Shown here one piece after another: positions 9,076 to 15,997 of a DNA stretch of 36,642 nucleotides. A program made the position numbers and the translations under genes. The stretch comes from an uncultured Lutibacter sp. (lineage in GTDB: Bacteria; Bacteroidota; Bacteroidia; Flavobacteriales; Flavobacteriaceae), in contig NZ_CALAEQ010000004.1 in assembly GCF_937891065.1 (NCBI RefSeq), forward strand, positions 1-36,642, given 5' to 3'. The first letter of the stretch is position 1. Every line of letters starts with the position of its first letter. The notes beneath the pieces are model-generated. The model saw only the letters and a program-made list of their open reading frames with translations. It ran no database searches and had not been told where the DNA came from.

Positions 9076-9089
9076 AAATGTCACATTTA

Positions 9090-10103
9090 TTACTTAACTT
9101 CATATGTTTCTCCTGCGAAAAATAAATCGTCAGTTTTTTTGAATTTTGAATTTGCTTTTACTTGTTTGGTTAAAGCGTCTTCACGTTCTTCAAGAGTAAC
9201 ATCATCAAAACTTCTAATAATTCCTGTTGCTACTGGATACTCTAATCTAACCAACATTTGGTGCATAGTTGGGTCTTTTTCTTTAGCATCGTGCACTAAA
9301 AGATCTTCTTGTGTAATGCCATTTTCTCCAATAGTTACAACTTCTAATTTTAAACCGTTAAGTACTAAACCTTTATCACGTTCTTTACCAAAAATCATTG
9401 GTTTCCCATGTTCTAAGAAAATTTGTTTATCTTCTTTTACATCTTTATTGGTGATGCTACTAAAACATCCATCATTAAAAATTACACAGTTTTGTAAAAC
9501 CTCAACCAATGATGTTCCTTTAAATTTATGAGCATCAATTAAAATTTGTGTAATATCCTTTGGTACATTCCCTCCTATTCTACCAAAAAAACGTGCTCCA
9601 GCTCCTAATGCTAATTCTCCAGGAGTAAAAGGAGGCTGTGTGTTTCCATAAGGTGAAGATTTTGTTTTTTGCCCCACTAATGAAGTTGGAGAAAACTGAC
9701 CTTTTGTTAAGCCATAAATTTCATTGTTAAATAAAATAATATTTAAATCTATATTTCTACGTAACACATGAATAAAGTGATTACCACCAATAGCCATTGC
9801 ATCTCCATCACCAGTAGCAATCCAAACACTTAAGTTAGGGTTGGCTAACTTAACTCCAGATGCAATTCCTGGTGCTCTACCATGAATAGTATGCATTCCA
9901 TAAGTATTCATATAATAAGGAAAACGAGATGAACACCCAATTCCTGAAACAAATACAACGTCTTCTCTTTTAACACCCATTTCTGGAAGTGCTTTTTGCA
10001 TGGAACGTAAGATAACATAGTCATCACAACCAGGACACCATCTTACTTCTTGATCGCTTGTAAAATCTTTAAATGTATATTTTTGCTCTGTAATTGCTTC
10101 CAT
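9090..10103 (-). CDS. korB: 2-oxoacid (2-oxoglutarate type):ferredoxin oxidoreductase, beta subunit
   Basis: Thiamine-diphosphate and [4Fe-4S] subunit of a two-subunit 2-oxoacid:ferredoxin oxidoreductase, which converts 2-oxoglutarate plus CoA to succinyl-CoA, CO2 and reduced ferredoxin. It has 337 residues. The ThDP motif is GDGD at 98-101 with NN at 126-127. Cluster cysteines are C23 and C26 (WCPGCDDY), C57 (GIGCSSR) and C206 (LQNCVIFND). The phrase GCSSRFPYYMNTYGMHTIHG with HGRAPGIASGVK is typical of KorB-type enzymes. It starts 2 bp after korA. Substrate (2-oxoglutarate versus pyruvate) is inferred from resemblance to KorB; biochemistry would decide. Confidence 0.93.
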   Translation of the reverse strand: MEAITEQKYTFKDFTSDQEVRWCPGCDDYVILRSMQKALPEMGVKREDVVFVSGIGCSSRFPYYMNTYGMHTIHGRAPGIASGVKLANPNLSVWIATGDGDAMAIGGNHFIHVLRRNIDLNIILFNNEIYGLTKGQFSPTSLVGQKTKSSPYGNTQPPFTPGELALGAGARFFGRIGGNVPKDITQILIDAHKFKGTSLVEVLQNCVIFNDGCFSSITNKDVKEDKQIFLEHGKPMIFGKERDKGLVLNGLKLEVVTIGENGITQEDLLVHDAKEKDPTMHQMLVRLEYPVATGIIRSFDDVTLEEREDALTKQVKANSKFKKTDDLFFAGETYEVK

Positions 10104-10105
10104 AA

Positions 10106-11962
10106 TTAGTCTACTAATTTTTTAAATTCTGCTATTAGTTCATTGTTTCCGAAAGGTAATCCTTGGATTTTATTTTTTTGATAAAACTTAAATCCTTCAA
10201 AATTAATTCTCAAAATTTTAGCAAATTGACCATCATTCAATTCACAAACAATAATTTTTTTGAATCTTTTTAATAATTCTTCCGTGTTTTTCGGAAGGGG
10301 ATTGATATAATTGAAATGTGCAAAACCAATTTTCGTATAACCTTCTCCATTTATTTGCTTAACCGCTGAATGCAAAGAACCATAAGTTCCTCCCCAACCA
10401 ATTACTAATAAATCTCCTGAGTCAGCAAATTCTGTTTTAATCTCTGGAATATAATTTTTTACTCTTTCAATTTTTTCTGCTCTTGTCCTAGTCATTATTT
10501 CATGATTTTCAGGAGCTTGTGAAACATTACCGGTAAGGCTATCTTTTTCTAATCCCCCTACTCTATGTTCTAAACCAGCTGTTCCAGGAATTGCCCAATC
10601 GCGAGCTAATGTTTTTTCATCTCTATTATAAGGATGCCAGTTTTCAATAACTTCTTTCGTTTTTCTATGTTTAATTTCAGGTAAATCATCAACACTTTGT
10701 ATTTTCCAAGGAGCCGATCCATTTGCAATATAACCATCCGTTAATAAAATTACAGGAGTCATATGCTCTAATGCCAATTTAGAAGCTTCAAACGCAAATC
10801 TAAAACAGTCTGCAGGTGTACTTGCTGCAATTACAATTACAGGGCTTTCACCATTTCTACCATACATTGCTTGTAACAAATCTGATTGTTCAGTTTTTGT
10901 TGGTAAACCTGTTGAAGGGCCTCCACGTTGAACATTTACAACAACCAAAGGTAATTCCATAATCATTGCTAAACCTAAAGCTTCACCTTTTAAAGCTAAC
11001 CCTGGGCCTGAAGTTGTAGTAATAGCTAAATCACCTGCAAATGAAGCGCCTATAGCAGAAGCAATTCCTGCAATTTCATCTTCAGCTTGAAAAGCTTTTA
11101 CTCCAAAATGTTTGTGTTTTACTAATTCATGTAAAATATCAGTTGCTGGAGTTATTGGGTATGAACCTAAAAATAATTCCAATCCTGATTTTTCAGCTGC
11201 TGCTAAAAATCCCCAAGCCGTAGCTGTGTTACCCATAATAACTCTATAGATCCCTGGGTTCATTTTTGCGGGAGAAATGGTATATGCATTAGGTATTAAC
11301 TCTAATGTTTCTGCGAAATAATAACCAGCATTTAAAACTTTCGTATTCGCTTCAATTAAATTTGGTTTCGATTTGAATTTTTTATTAAAAAAATCTATAG
11401 TATATTGTCTATCTCTTCCATACATCCAATAAACCATCCCAAGGGCAAACATATTTTTACTTCGAGTGATAGATTTATTATCTAAACCTTCAACTTCTTT
11501 TAACGCTTCTTTTGTTAAGGAAGTCATATCAACTTGAATCACTCTATAATTTTCAAGACTATTATCTTCAAGTGGGTTTGTGGTGTATTGGGCTTTTTCT
11601 AAATTCTTTTTAGAGAAAGCATCGGTGTCAACAATAATTGTATGACCAGGTTTTAAGGCATATAAATTTGTTTTTAAACCAGCAGGATTCATTGCTACTA
11701 ACAAGTCTAAATTATCACCAGGAGTGCTAATTTCAACACTACCAATATGAACTTGAAATCCTGAAACCCCATATAAACTACCTTGAGGAGCTCTAATTTC
11801 AGAAGGGTAGTTAGGAAATGTAGCTATATCATTACCAAACATTGCAGAAGTATCTGTAAATTGCGTGCCTGTTAATTGCATCCCATCACCTGAATCTCCT
11901 ACAAATCTTATAACAACGGCTTCAATTACTTCTGGTTGGAGTGTTTCTTTAGTTGTAATCAT
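10106..11962 (-). CDS. korA: 2-oxoacid (2-oxoglutarate type):ferredoxin oxidoreductase, fused gamma-alpha subunit
   Basis: 618 residues: an N-terminal gamma domain (RFVGDSGDGMQLTGTQF at about 19-35, then FPNYPSEIRAPQGSLYGVSG) fused to an alpha domain (about 235-618) with GSYPITPATDILHEL, QAEDEIAGIASAIGASFAGD and TTTSGPGLALKGEALGLA. These are the hallmarks of KorA-type subunits that bind the 2-oxoacid and CoA and pair with KorB. The fused gamma-alpha form with no delta (ferredoxin) domain means the enzyme needs a separate ferredoxin; one is encoded divergently 176 bp away. It is the first gene of the minus-strand block, with an ATG at 11962. Confidence 0.94.
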   Translation of the reverse strand: MITTKETLQPEVIEAVVIRFVGDSGDGMQLTGTQFTDTSAMFGNDIATFPNYPSEIRAPQGSLYGVSGFQVHIGSVEISTPGDNLDLLVAMNPAGLKTNLYALKPGHTIIVDTDAFSKKNLEKAQYTTNPLEDNSLENYRVIQVDMTSLTKEALKEVEGLDNKSITRSKNMFALGMVYWMYGRDRQYTIDFFNKKFKSKPNLIEANTKVLNAGYYFAETLELIPNAYTISPAKMNPGIYRVIMGNTATAWGFLAAAEKSGLELFLGSYPITPATDILHELVKHKHFGVKAFQAEDEIAGIASAIGASFAGDLAITTTSGPGLALKGEALGLAMIMELPLVVVNVQRGGPSTGLPTKTEQSDLLQAMYGRNGESPVIVIAASTPADCFRFAFEASKLALEHMTPVILLTDGYIANGSAPWKIQSVDDLPEIKHRKTKEVIENWHPYNRDEKTLARDWAIPGTAGLEHRVGGLEKDSLTGNVSQAPENHEIMTRTRAEKIERVKNYIPEIKTEFADSGDLLVIGWGGTYGSLHSAVKQINGEGYTKIGFAHFNYINPLPKNTEELLKRFKKIIVCELNDGQFAKILRINFEGFKFYQKNKIQGLPFGNNELIAEFKKLVD

Positions 11963-12013
11963 AATATATGATAATTAAAAAAATTTATTTAAATTTATAC
12001 AAATAATTCTACA

Positions 12014-12021
12014 CAAAATTA
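12014..12021 (-). promoter_or_regulatory. Candidate -7 promoter element for korA
   Basis: The minus strand reads TAATTTTG, an exact match to the Bacteroidota TAnnTTTG element, 51 nt upstream of the korA ATG. No clear TTG is seen at -33. It shares the 176-bp divergent region with the ferredoxin promoter. Confidence 0.5.
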
Positions 12022-12060
12022 TTTAGCGTCAAATTTATATTTACTTTTTAGAATACTAAA

Positions 12061-12072
12061 TGACTTTTGTCA
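12061..12072. promoter_or_regulatory. Fnr/Crp-like operator in the korA-ferredoxin divergent region
   Basis: TGAC-TTTT-GTCA is a perfect inverted repeat with a 4-nt spacer, the geometry of Fnr-family sites (TTGAT-N4-ATCAA). It is centred 28.5 bp upstream of the ferredoxin -7 element, near the -41.5 activator position. A close copy (ATGACWTTTRTCACA in the common orientation) precedes the fasciclin gene at 35615-35626. The regulator itself is not in the window. Confidence 0.55.
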
Positions 12073-12094
12073 CATAAAATTGTTTAAATTTATT

Positions 12095-12102
12095 TAATTT
12101 TG
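12095..12102 (+). promoter_or_regulatory. -7 promoter element for the ferredoxin gene
   Basis: TAATTTTG matches TAnnTTTG exactly and ends 36 nt before the ferredoxin ATG. No TTG lies at the usual 17-23 nt upstream, which fits a promoter that depends on an activator bound at 12061-12072. Confidence 0.6.
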
Positions 12103-12138
12103 TTCAATATTTAAAATCATTTATTAAAATTAATAATT

Positions 12139-12486
12139 ATGGCTATTATAATAACAGACGAATGCATTAATTGTGATGCATGTATTTCAGAATGTCCAAA
12201 CAATGCTATATACGAACCAGATTCAGAATGGGCGTACGCAGATGGAACTTCATTAAGCGGTACTGTAACTACACCTAGTGGTGAAGAAGTTGATGCTGAT
12301 GAAATGCACGAAGCAAAATCTGATGAATTTTATTTCATTGTAACTGATAAATGTACAGAGTGTAAAGGTTTCCACGATGAGCCTCAATGTGCTTCTGTGT
12401 GTCCAGTTGATTGTTGTATTCTTGATGAAGACAATAAAGAAACTGAAGATCAATTAACAGCTAAAAAAGCTTGGTTACACGTTTAG
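12139..12486 (+). CDS. 2[4Fe-4S] ferredoxin, YfhL/Allochromatium type
   Basis: Small cytoplasmic electron carrier, 115 residues. The first cluster motif is C9-IN-C12-DA-C15-ISE-C19-P. The second has the long spacing C72-TE-C75-x8-C84-ASV-C88-P, followed by VDCC. That eight-residue insertion between the second and third ligands marks the Allochromatium vinosum/YfhL class, known for very low redox potentials. An acidic, serine/threonine-rich linker of about 50 residues separates the motifs, longer than in YfhL. It is divergent from korA, so it is a natural electron acceptor for KorAB and a possible donor to the nuo complex. A strong terminator follows, so it is monocistronic. Confidence 0.93.
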   Translation: MAIIITDECINCDACISECPNNAIYEPDSEWAYADGTSLSGTVTTPSGEEVDADEMHEAKSDEFYFIVTDKCTECKGFHDEPQCASVCPVDCCILDEDNKETEDQLTAKKAWLHV

Positions 12487-12497
12487 TAATTTTCTGA

Positions 12498-12551
12498 TAA
12501 TTCAACATAAAAAAAGCATCTCAATTGAGATGCTTTTTTTATGTTGAATTA
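12498..12551 (+). terminator. Perfect 54-bp palindrome, rho-independent terminator of the ferredoxin gene
   Basis: The whole segment equals its own reverse complement. The core GCATCTCAATTGAGATGC is flanked by seven A and seven T and then by matching arms ending in ATTCAACAT/ATGTTGAAT. The T-tract follows the stem on either strand, so it should terminate in both directions. It begins 12 bp past the ferredoxin stop and resembles the terminator at 24715-24746. Confidence 0.9.
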
Positions 12552-12607
12552 AAAAAAACGAAAAAAGCAGAAAATTGATTTTAAAAATTATTCAATCCTT
12601 TTTCCCG

Positions 12608-12615
12608 TATCTTTG
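12608..12615 (+). promoter_or_regulatory. -7 promoter element for the DEAD-box helicase gene
   Basis: TATCTTTG fits TAnnTTTG and ends 26 nt before the helicase ATG. No good TTG at the usual -33 distance was seen. Confidence 0.55.
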
Positions 12616-12641
12616 CCAAAATCTTGTTTTAATCAACATCC

Positions 12642-13877
12642 ATGCAATTTAAAGACTTACAATTAAATAAACCTATTTTAAGAGCAATCTCAGAAAAGAA
12701 CTATGAGATAGCCACACCTGTTCAAGAACAAACTATTCCTTTCGTTTTAGCTAAAAAAGATGTGATTGCTTCTGCTCAAACTGGAACTGGAAAAACCGCT
12801 GCTTTTGCATTACCTATTTTACAATTATTGTTTGATAAACAAGATGCTGGTAAAAAAGCAAAAAAAATAAGAGCTTTGGTAGTAAGTCCAACTCGTGAAT
12901 TAGCAATTCAAATTGAAGAAAGTTTTAAAGCATATGGAAAATACACTAAATTAAAAACTACTGTTTTATTTGGAGGTGCTTCCATAGAACCACAAAAAGA
13001 TGTCTTAAAAAAAGGAGTGGATATTTTAATTGCAACACCTGGTAGATTGTTAGATTTACACAAACAAGAATGTGTGAATTTGAGCTTTATTGAAACATTG
13101 GTTTTAGATGAAGCCGATTTAATGTTGGATATGGGATTTATTGATGACATTAAGAAAATAGAGCGGTTATGCCCAAAAACCAAGCAAACATTATTATTTT
13201 CAGCAACAATGCCTGCAAAAGTAGTAGCATTAGCAAATACACTATTAAATAATCCTGAAACTATTGATGTAACTCCAGAATCTTCTACTGCTGAAACTGT
13301 AAATCAAGCTTTGTATTATGTTCCAAAAACTAAAAAAATGGAATTGTGCTTACACTTGTTAAGAAATACAATTAAGGGAGATATTCTTATTTTTAGACGT
13401 ACTAAATTTGGCGTTGATAAGTTGGAAAAAATGCTTCGTAAAAATGGATATAAAGTAGATAGTATTCATGGCGATAAATTACAAAAAGACAGAGAAGAAG
13501 CCCTCAATAAATTTAAAGATAAACAAATTAATATTTTAATTGCTACTGATGTAGCTTCACGAGGAATTGACATTAGCAATTTAGATGCTGTTATTAATTT
13601 TGACATTCCTAATATTCCTGAAACTTATATTCACCGAATTGGCAGAACTGGTAGAGCTGGTTTAACTGGGAACTCCTATTCTTTTTGTGCTGCAGATGAA
13701 AAAATATATATTGATTCCATCCAAAAATTAATAGATACAAAGATTCCTGTTGAAAAAGAGCATCCTTATCCATTAGATCCAAATGCCAAACCGGAAGTGT
13801 ATTTTAATAAGGAAGCTGGCCCTAAGAAAAATAGAAAATCTGCAGGTTCTAAAAAAAATAAAAAACGTTGGTATTAA
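12642..13877 (+). CDS. DEAD-box RNA helicase, RhlE-like
   Basis: ATP-dependent RNA helicase of the RhlE/CsdA class, cytoplasmic, probably in RNA turnover or ribosome assembly. It has 411 residues. Motifs in order: Q motif near TPVQEQTIP (25-33), Walker A AQTGTGKT (45-52), PTRELAIQ, ATPGRLLDL, DEADLMLDMGF, SAT in LLFSATMP, ATDVASRGIDI and HRIGRTGRAG. The tail is short and lysine-rich (PKKNRKSAGSKKNKKRWY), fit for RNA contact. There is no DbpA-type RNA-binding domain. Its final bases form one arm of a hairpin that also serves the convergent operon. ATG start after its own promoter. Confidence 0.96.
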   Translation: MQFKDLQLNKPILRAISEKNYEIATPVQEQTIPFVLAKKDVIASAQTGTGKTAAFALPILQLLFDKQDAGKKAKKIRALVVSPTRELAIQIEESFKAYGKYTKLKTTVLFGGASIEPQKDVLKKGVDILIATPGRLLDLHKQECVNLSFIETLVLDEADLMLDMGFIDDIKKIERLCPKTKQTLLFSATMPAKVVALANTLLNNPETIDVTPESSTAETVNQALYYVPKTKKMELCLHLLRNTIKGDILIFRRTKFGVDKLEKMLRKNGYKVDSIHGDKLQKDREEALNKFKDKQINILIATDVASRGIDISNLDAVINFDIPNIPETYIHRIGRTGRAGLTGNSYSFCAADEKIYIDSIQKLIDTKIPVEKEHPYPLDPNAKPEVYFNKEAGPKKNRKSAGSKKNKKRWY

Positions 13878-13896
13878 GATTTTACTTAATACCAAC
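13867..13896 (-). terminator. Terminator between converging helicase and lipoprotein genes, overlapping the helicase stop
   Basis: GTTGGTATTAAG and CTTAATACCAAC make a perfect 12-bp stem with a 6-nt loop. On the minus strand it is followed by G, six T, A and eight T, a strong U-tract for the receptor/lipoprotein operon. That tract is the complement of the helicase's C-terminal lysine codons. On the plus strand the downstream sequence is less T-rich, so termination there would be weaker. Confidence 0.8.
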
Positions 13897-13919
13897 AACT
13901 TTAGTTATAATTTTAATAT

Positions 13920-15986
13920 TTATCGTATTCTCGGATTAAAATCATTTGGAGCATTTTGTGGTGAATTCGGATTTGTAATTAAGCTATTTGAAGCATCTGA
14001 ATAAATTGTCCATTCGTTAACGGTAAATATTGTATTTGGTTCTAAAACAGTTAAATTTCTAACTGCTCTTCCATCTAAATATTCCCAATTGGTACCATTT
14101 CCATCTTCACCAATAACACCAAAAATATCTATAACTGCTCCCGTGTTGTCAACCAATTCATAAACATCATCTCCATTTCCTGAAATGTATGTTGATTCTA
14201 TCGTTGGAGTATCATTAAAAATAGCAGCATATCCAGTATTTGCAATAATTACAAAACCTCCTATTGGAATTATAATTCCATTTAATTCTATTGGTGAACT
14301 TGAAACTGTGGTAGCTCCATTTACATATTTATTCAATTTCCAACCTGTTAAATTTATTTCTGTGTCACCTGCATTATACAATTCTACAAAACGTGCAGAT
14401 ACTTCATTTTTTGGATCAGCCACTTCAGTTATCATAAGTTTAGGAATAATTATTGGGCAGACTTCAAAGGGCTCTATAAATTGAACATCCTCAAGAGTTC
14501 TAATCTCTAAATAATCACTTAAAACTCCCGTTATTTTACCGTGCCCTTCTGGAAATAATTCGTTCACAAAAGTTGCATCACCACTAGTAAATACTGACAC
14601 TTTTGTAGATTCTCCACAAGTTTCAAGTGTTCTTGTTCCATCATCATCACCCGTAAAAAAAGCAAATGCCTTTCCTAATTCGTTTTTAACTAATTGCACA
14701 TTTAAAACACTTACCAATGTGTTTTCATAATTTGAATTTAGAACTTCTGAAATTAAAACCGCTGTTGGAATAATTTCAAAATTTTCACCACTATTATAAA
14801 TAAAACGTCCTATTTCTGAAGCATCAATTTTTGTGGTTTTATTGCCATTTGGAAACCCAACAGTTAAAATTCCATCATTTTCTGTCATATATAGTTGATC
14901 CAGTTTTACAAAAACTTTATCTCCTACATTATAATCTTCAAAAATTGCATCATTTTCAATCAAAATCTGGATTCCTGCAGTTGGGTTTTCAATGGCATCT
15001 TGAATGACTAATTTTTCTTTAAAATTCCCATCTTCATCACTTGAAACAACATATCCTTCTACAATGTAATTATTGCCAACTCCAAATTCAACCATAGTTC
15101 CTTCATACAAATTTCTAACATCTGAAAGTGTAATAGTTGGTGTTAATGCACTGGAATAACCACAACGTCCTTCAGTGAATTTTACATCATCTGTATCTCG
15201 CAAATACAACTGAAAATCATCATAAAAATTTCCAAAAACAGCTACAACACTTCCTTTTCCTTCTGGCAGTAATTGATTTTTAAATTTTGAAAACCCGCTA
15301 TTTCTAATAATAACTTCATCAACCAAATTACAACTGTTATTAAAGTTTTCTAACACTCGATTTACCGTTGTTGTATTATCAATATTTGCATATGACAAGC
15401 CTAAATCAGTTGTTTTAAATTGTACATTTTCAATTTCAATTAACATTTCTAACATCGTTTCATTCAACTCTGAAATGGTTACTTTTTTAGGAATAATTTC
15501 AGCAACTTCACACGAACGAAACAGATGGTTTTTAACTTCAAAAGCTGAAATACGAGCCAATTCTCCACCAACAGCTTGCCCAATTTGTACACTTCCAAAA
15601 CTATAACCAACCGCCAAACCTTTCAGCTTTATATAAATTTTCCGCCCAACATCATATTTTGTGTACATATTGGTTTCATCAATAGAAATTTTAATTGCTG
15701 AAGTTGGGTTTTCAGGTTTATCTTGTATGGAAAGTGTTTTATAAATATTACCCGATTTATCGCTTGAAACCACATAACCTTCAATAATTACATCGGTATC
15801 AATAACTGTTGCGCCACCAAAAGTGTACATATCTTTTACTTGTTGAATGGTGCTGGTTGCAGTAATTTCCGGTTCAACACAATCAACTGTTGGAGTTGAA
15901 AAATCTTGGTCTTTTACACAGCCCAAAAAGGTGTTAACCAATAGAAATAATCCTATTGTTTTTTTAATAATTTTATTGTTTTTCAT
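13920..15986 (-). CDS. Lipoprotein with two DUF5689 domains and a C-terminal lamin-tail domain
   Basis: Predicted surface or outer-membrane lipoprotein of 688 residues. The start at 15986 gives a lipoprotein signal with a lipobox ending in LGC (Cys23); an upstream alternative start at 16049 would bury it. Two DUF5689-type (OB-fold-like) halves repeat: EGYVVSSD at 69-76 and again at 310-317, each followed by a (S/V)IQD..ENPT.. strand and a closing LPEG-H/KG strand. A lamin-tail domain follows (about 515-640: LMITEVADP, VELYNAGDTEINLTGWKL, GDDVYELVDNTGAVIDIFG). It lies 11 bp after the TonB receptor gene, so it is probably its partner. Lamin-tail plus OB domains are known next to EEP nucleases in ExeM-like extracellular nucleases; a nuclease gene lies just beyond the receptor. 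Confidence 0.88.
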   Translation of the reverse strand: MKNNKIIKKTIGLFLLVNTFLGCVKDQDFSTPTVDCVEPEITATSTIQQVKDMYTFGGATVIDTDVIIEGYVVSSDKSGNIYKTLSIQDKPENPTSAIKISIDETNMYTKYDVGRKIYIKLKGLAVGYSFGSVQIGQAVGGELARISAFEVKNHLFRSCEVAEIIPKKVTISELNETMLEMLIEIENVQFKTTDLGLSYANIDNTTTVNRVLENFNNSCNLVDEVIIRNSGFSKFKNQLLPEGKGSVVAVFGNFYDDFQLYLRDTDDVKFTEGRCGYSSALTPTITLSDVRNLYEGTMVEFGVGNNYIVEGYVVSSDEDGNFKEKLVIQDAIENPTAGIQILIENDAIFEDYNVGDKVFVKLDQLYMTENDGILTVGFPNGNKTTKIDASEIGRFIYNSGENFEIIPTAVLISEVLNSNYENTLVSVLNVQLVKNELGKAFAFFTGDDDGTRTLETCGESTKVSVFTSGDATFVNELFPEGHGKITGVLSDYLEIRTLEDVQFIEPFEVCPIIIPKLMITEVADPKNEVSARFVELYNAGDTEINLTGWKLNKYVNGATTVSSSPIELNGIIIPIGGFVIIANTGYAAIFNDTPTIESTYISGNGDDVYELVDNTGAVIDIFGVIGEDGNGTNWEYLDGRAVRNLTVLEPNTIFTVNEWTIYSDASNSLITNPNSPQNAPNDFNPRIR

Positions 15987-15997
15987 AGCGTTTTTTT

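Noticed and set aside
9076-9088. AAATGT-C-ACATTT palindrome as a third Fnr-like site
   Set aside because: The half-site order and spacing differ from the TGAY-N4-GTCA boxes, and it lies just beyond the korB stop with no promoter behind it.
9139-9531. A 130-codon open frame on the plus strand
   Set aside because: It is antisense within korB, which has full catalytic motifs; the frame has no family resemblance and no promoter.
13783-14004. Open frame running from the end of the helicase gene into the lipoprotein gene
   Set aside because: It crosses a strong hairpin and overlaps two supported genes in other frames.
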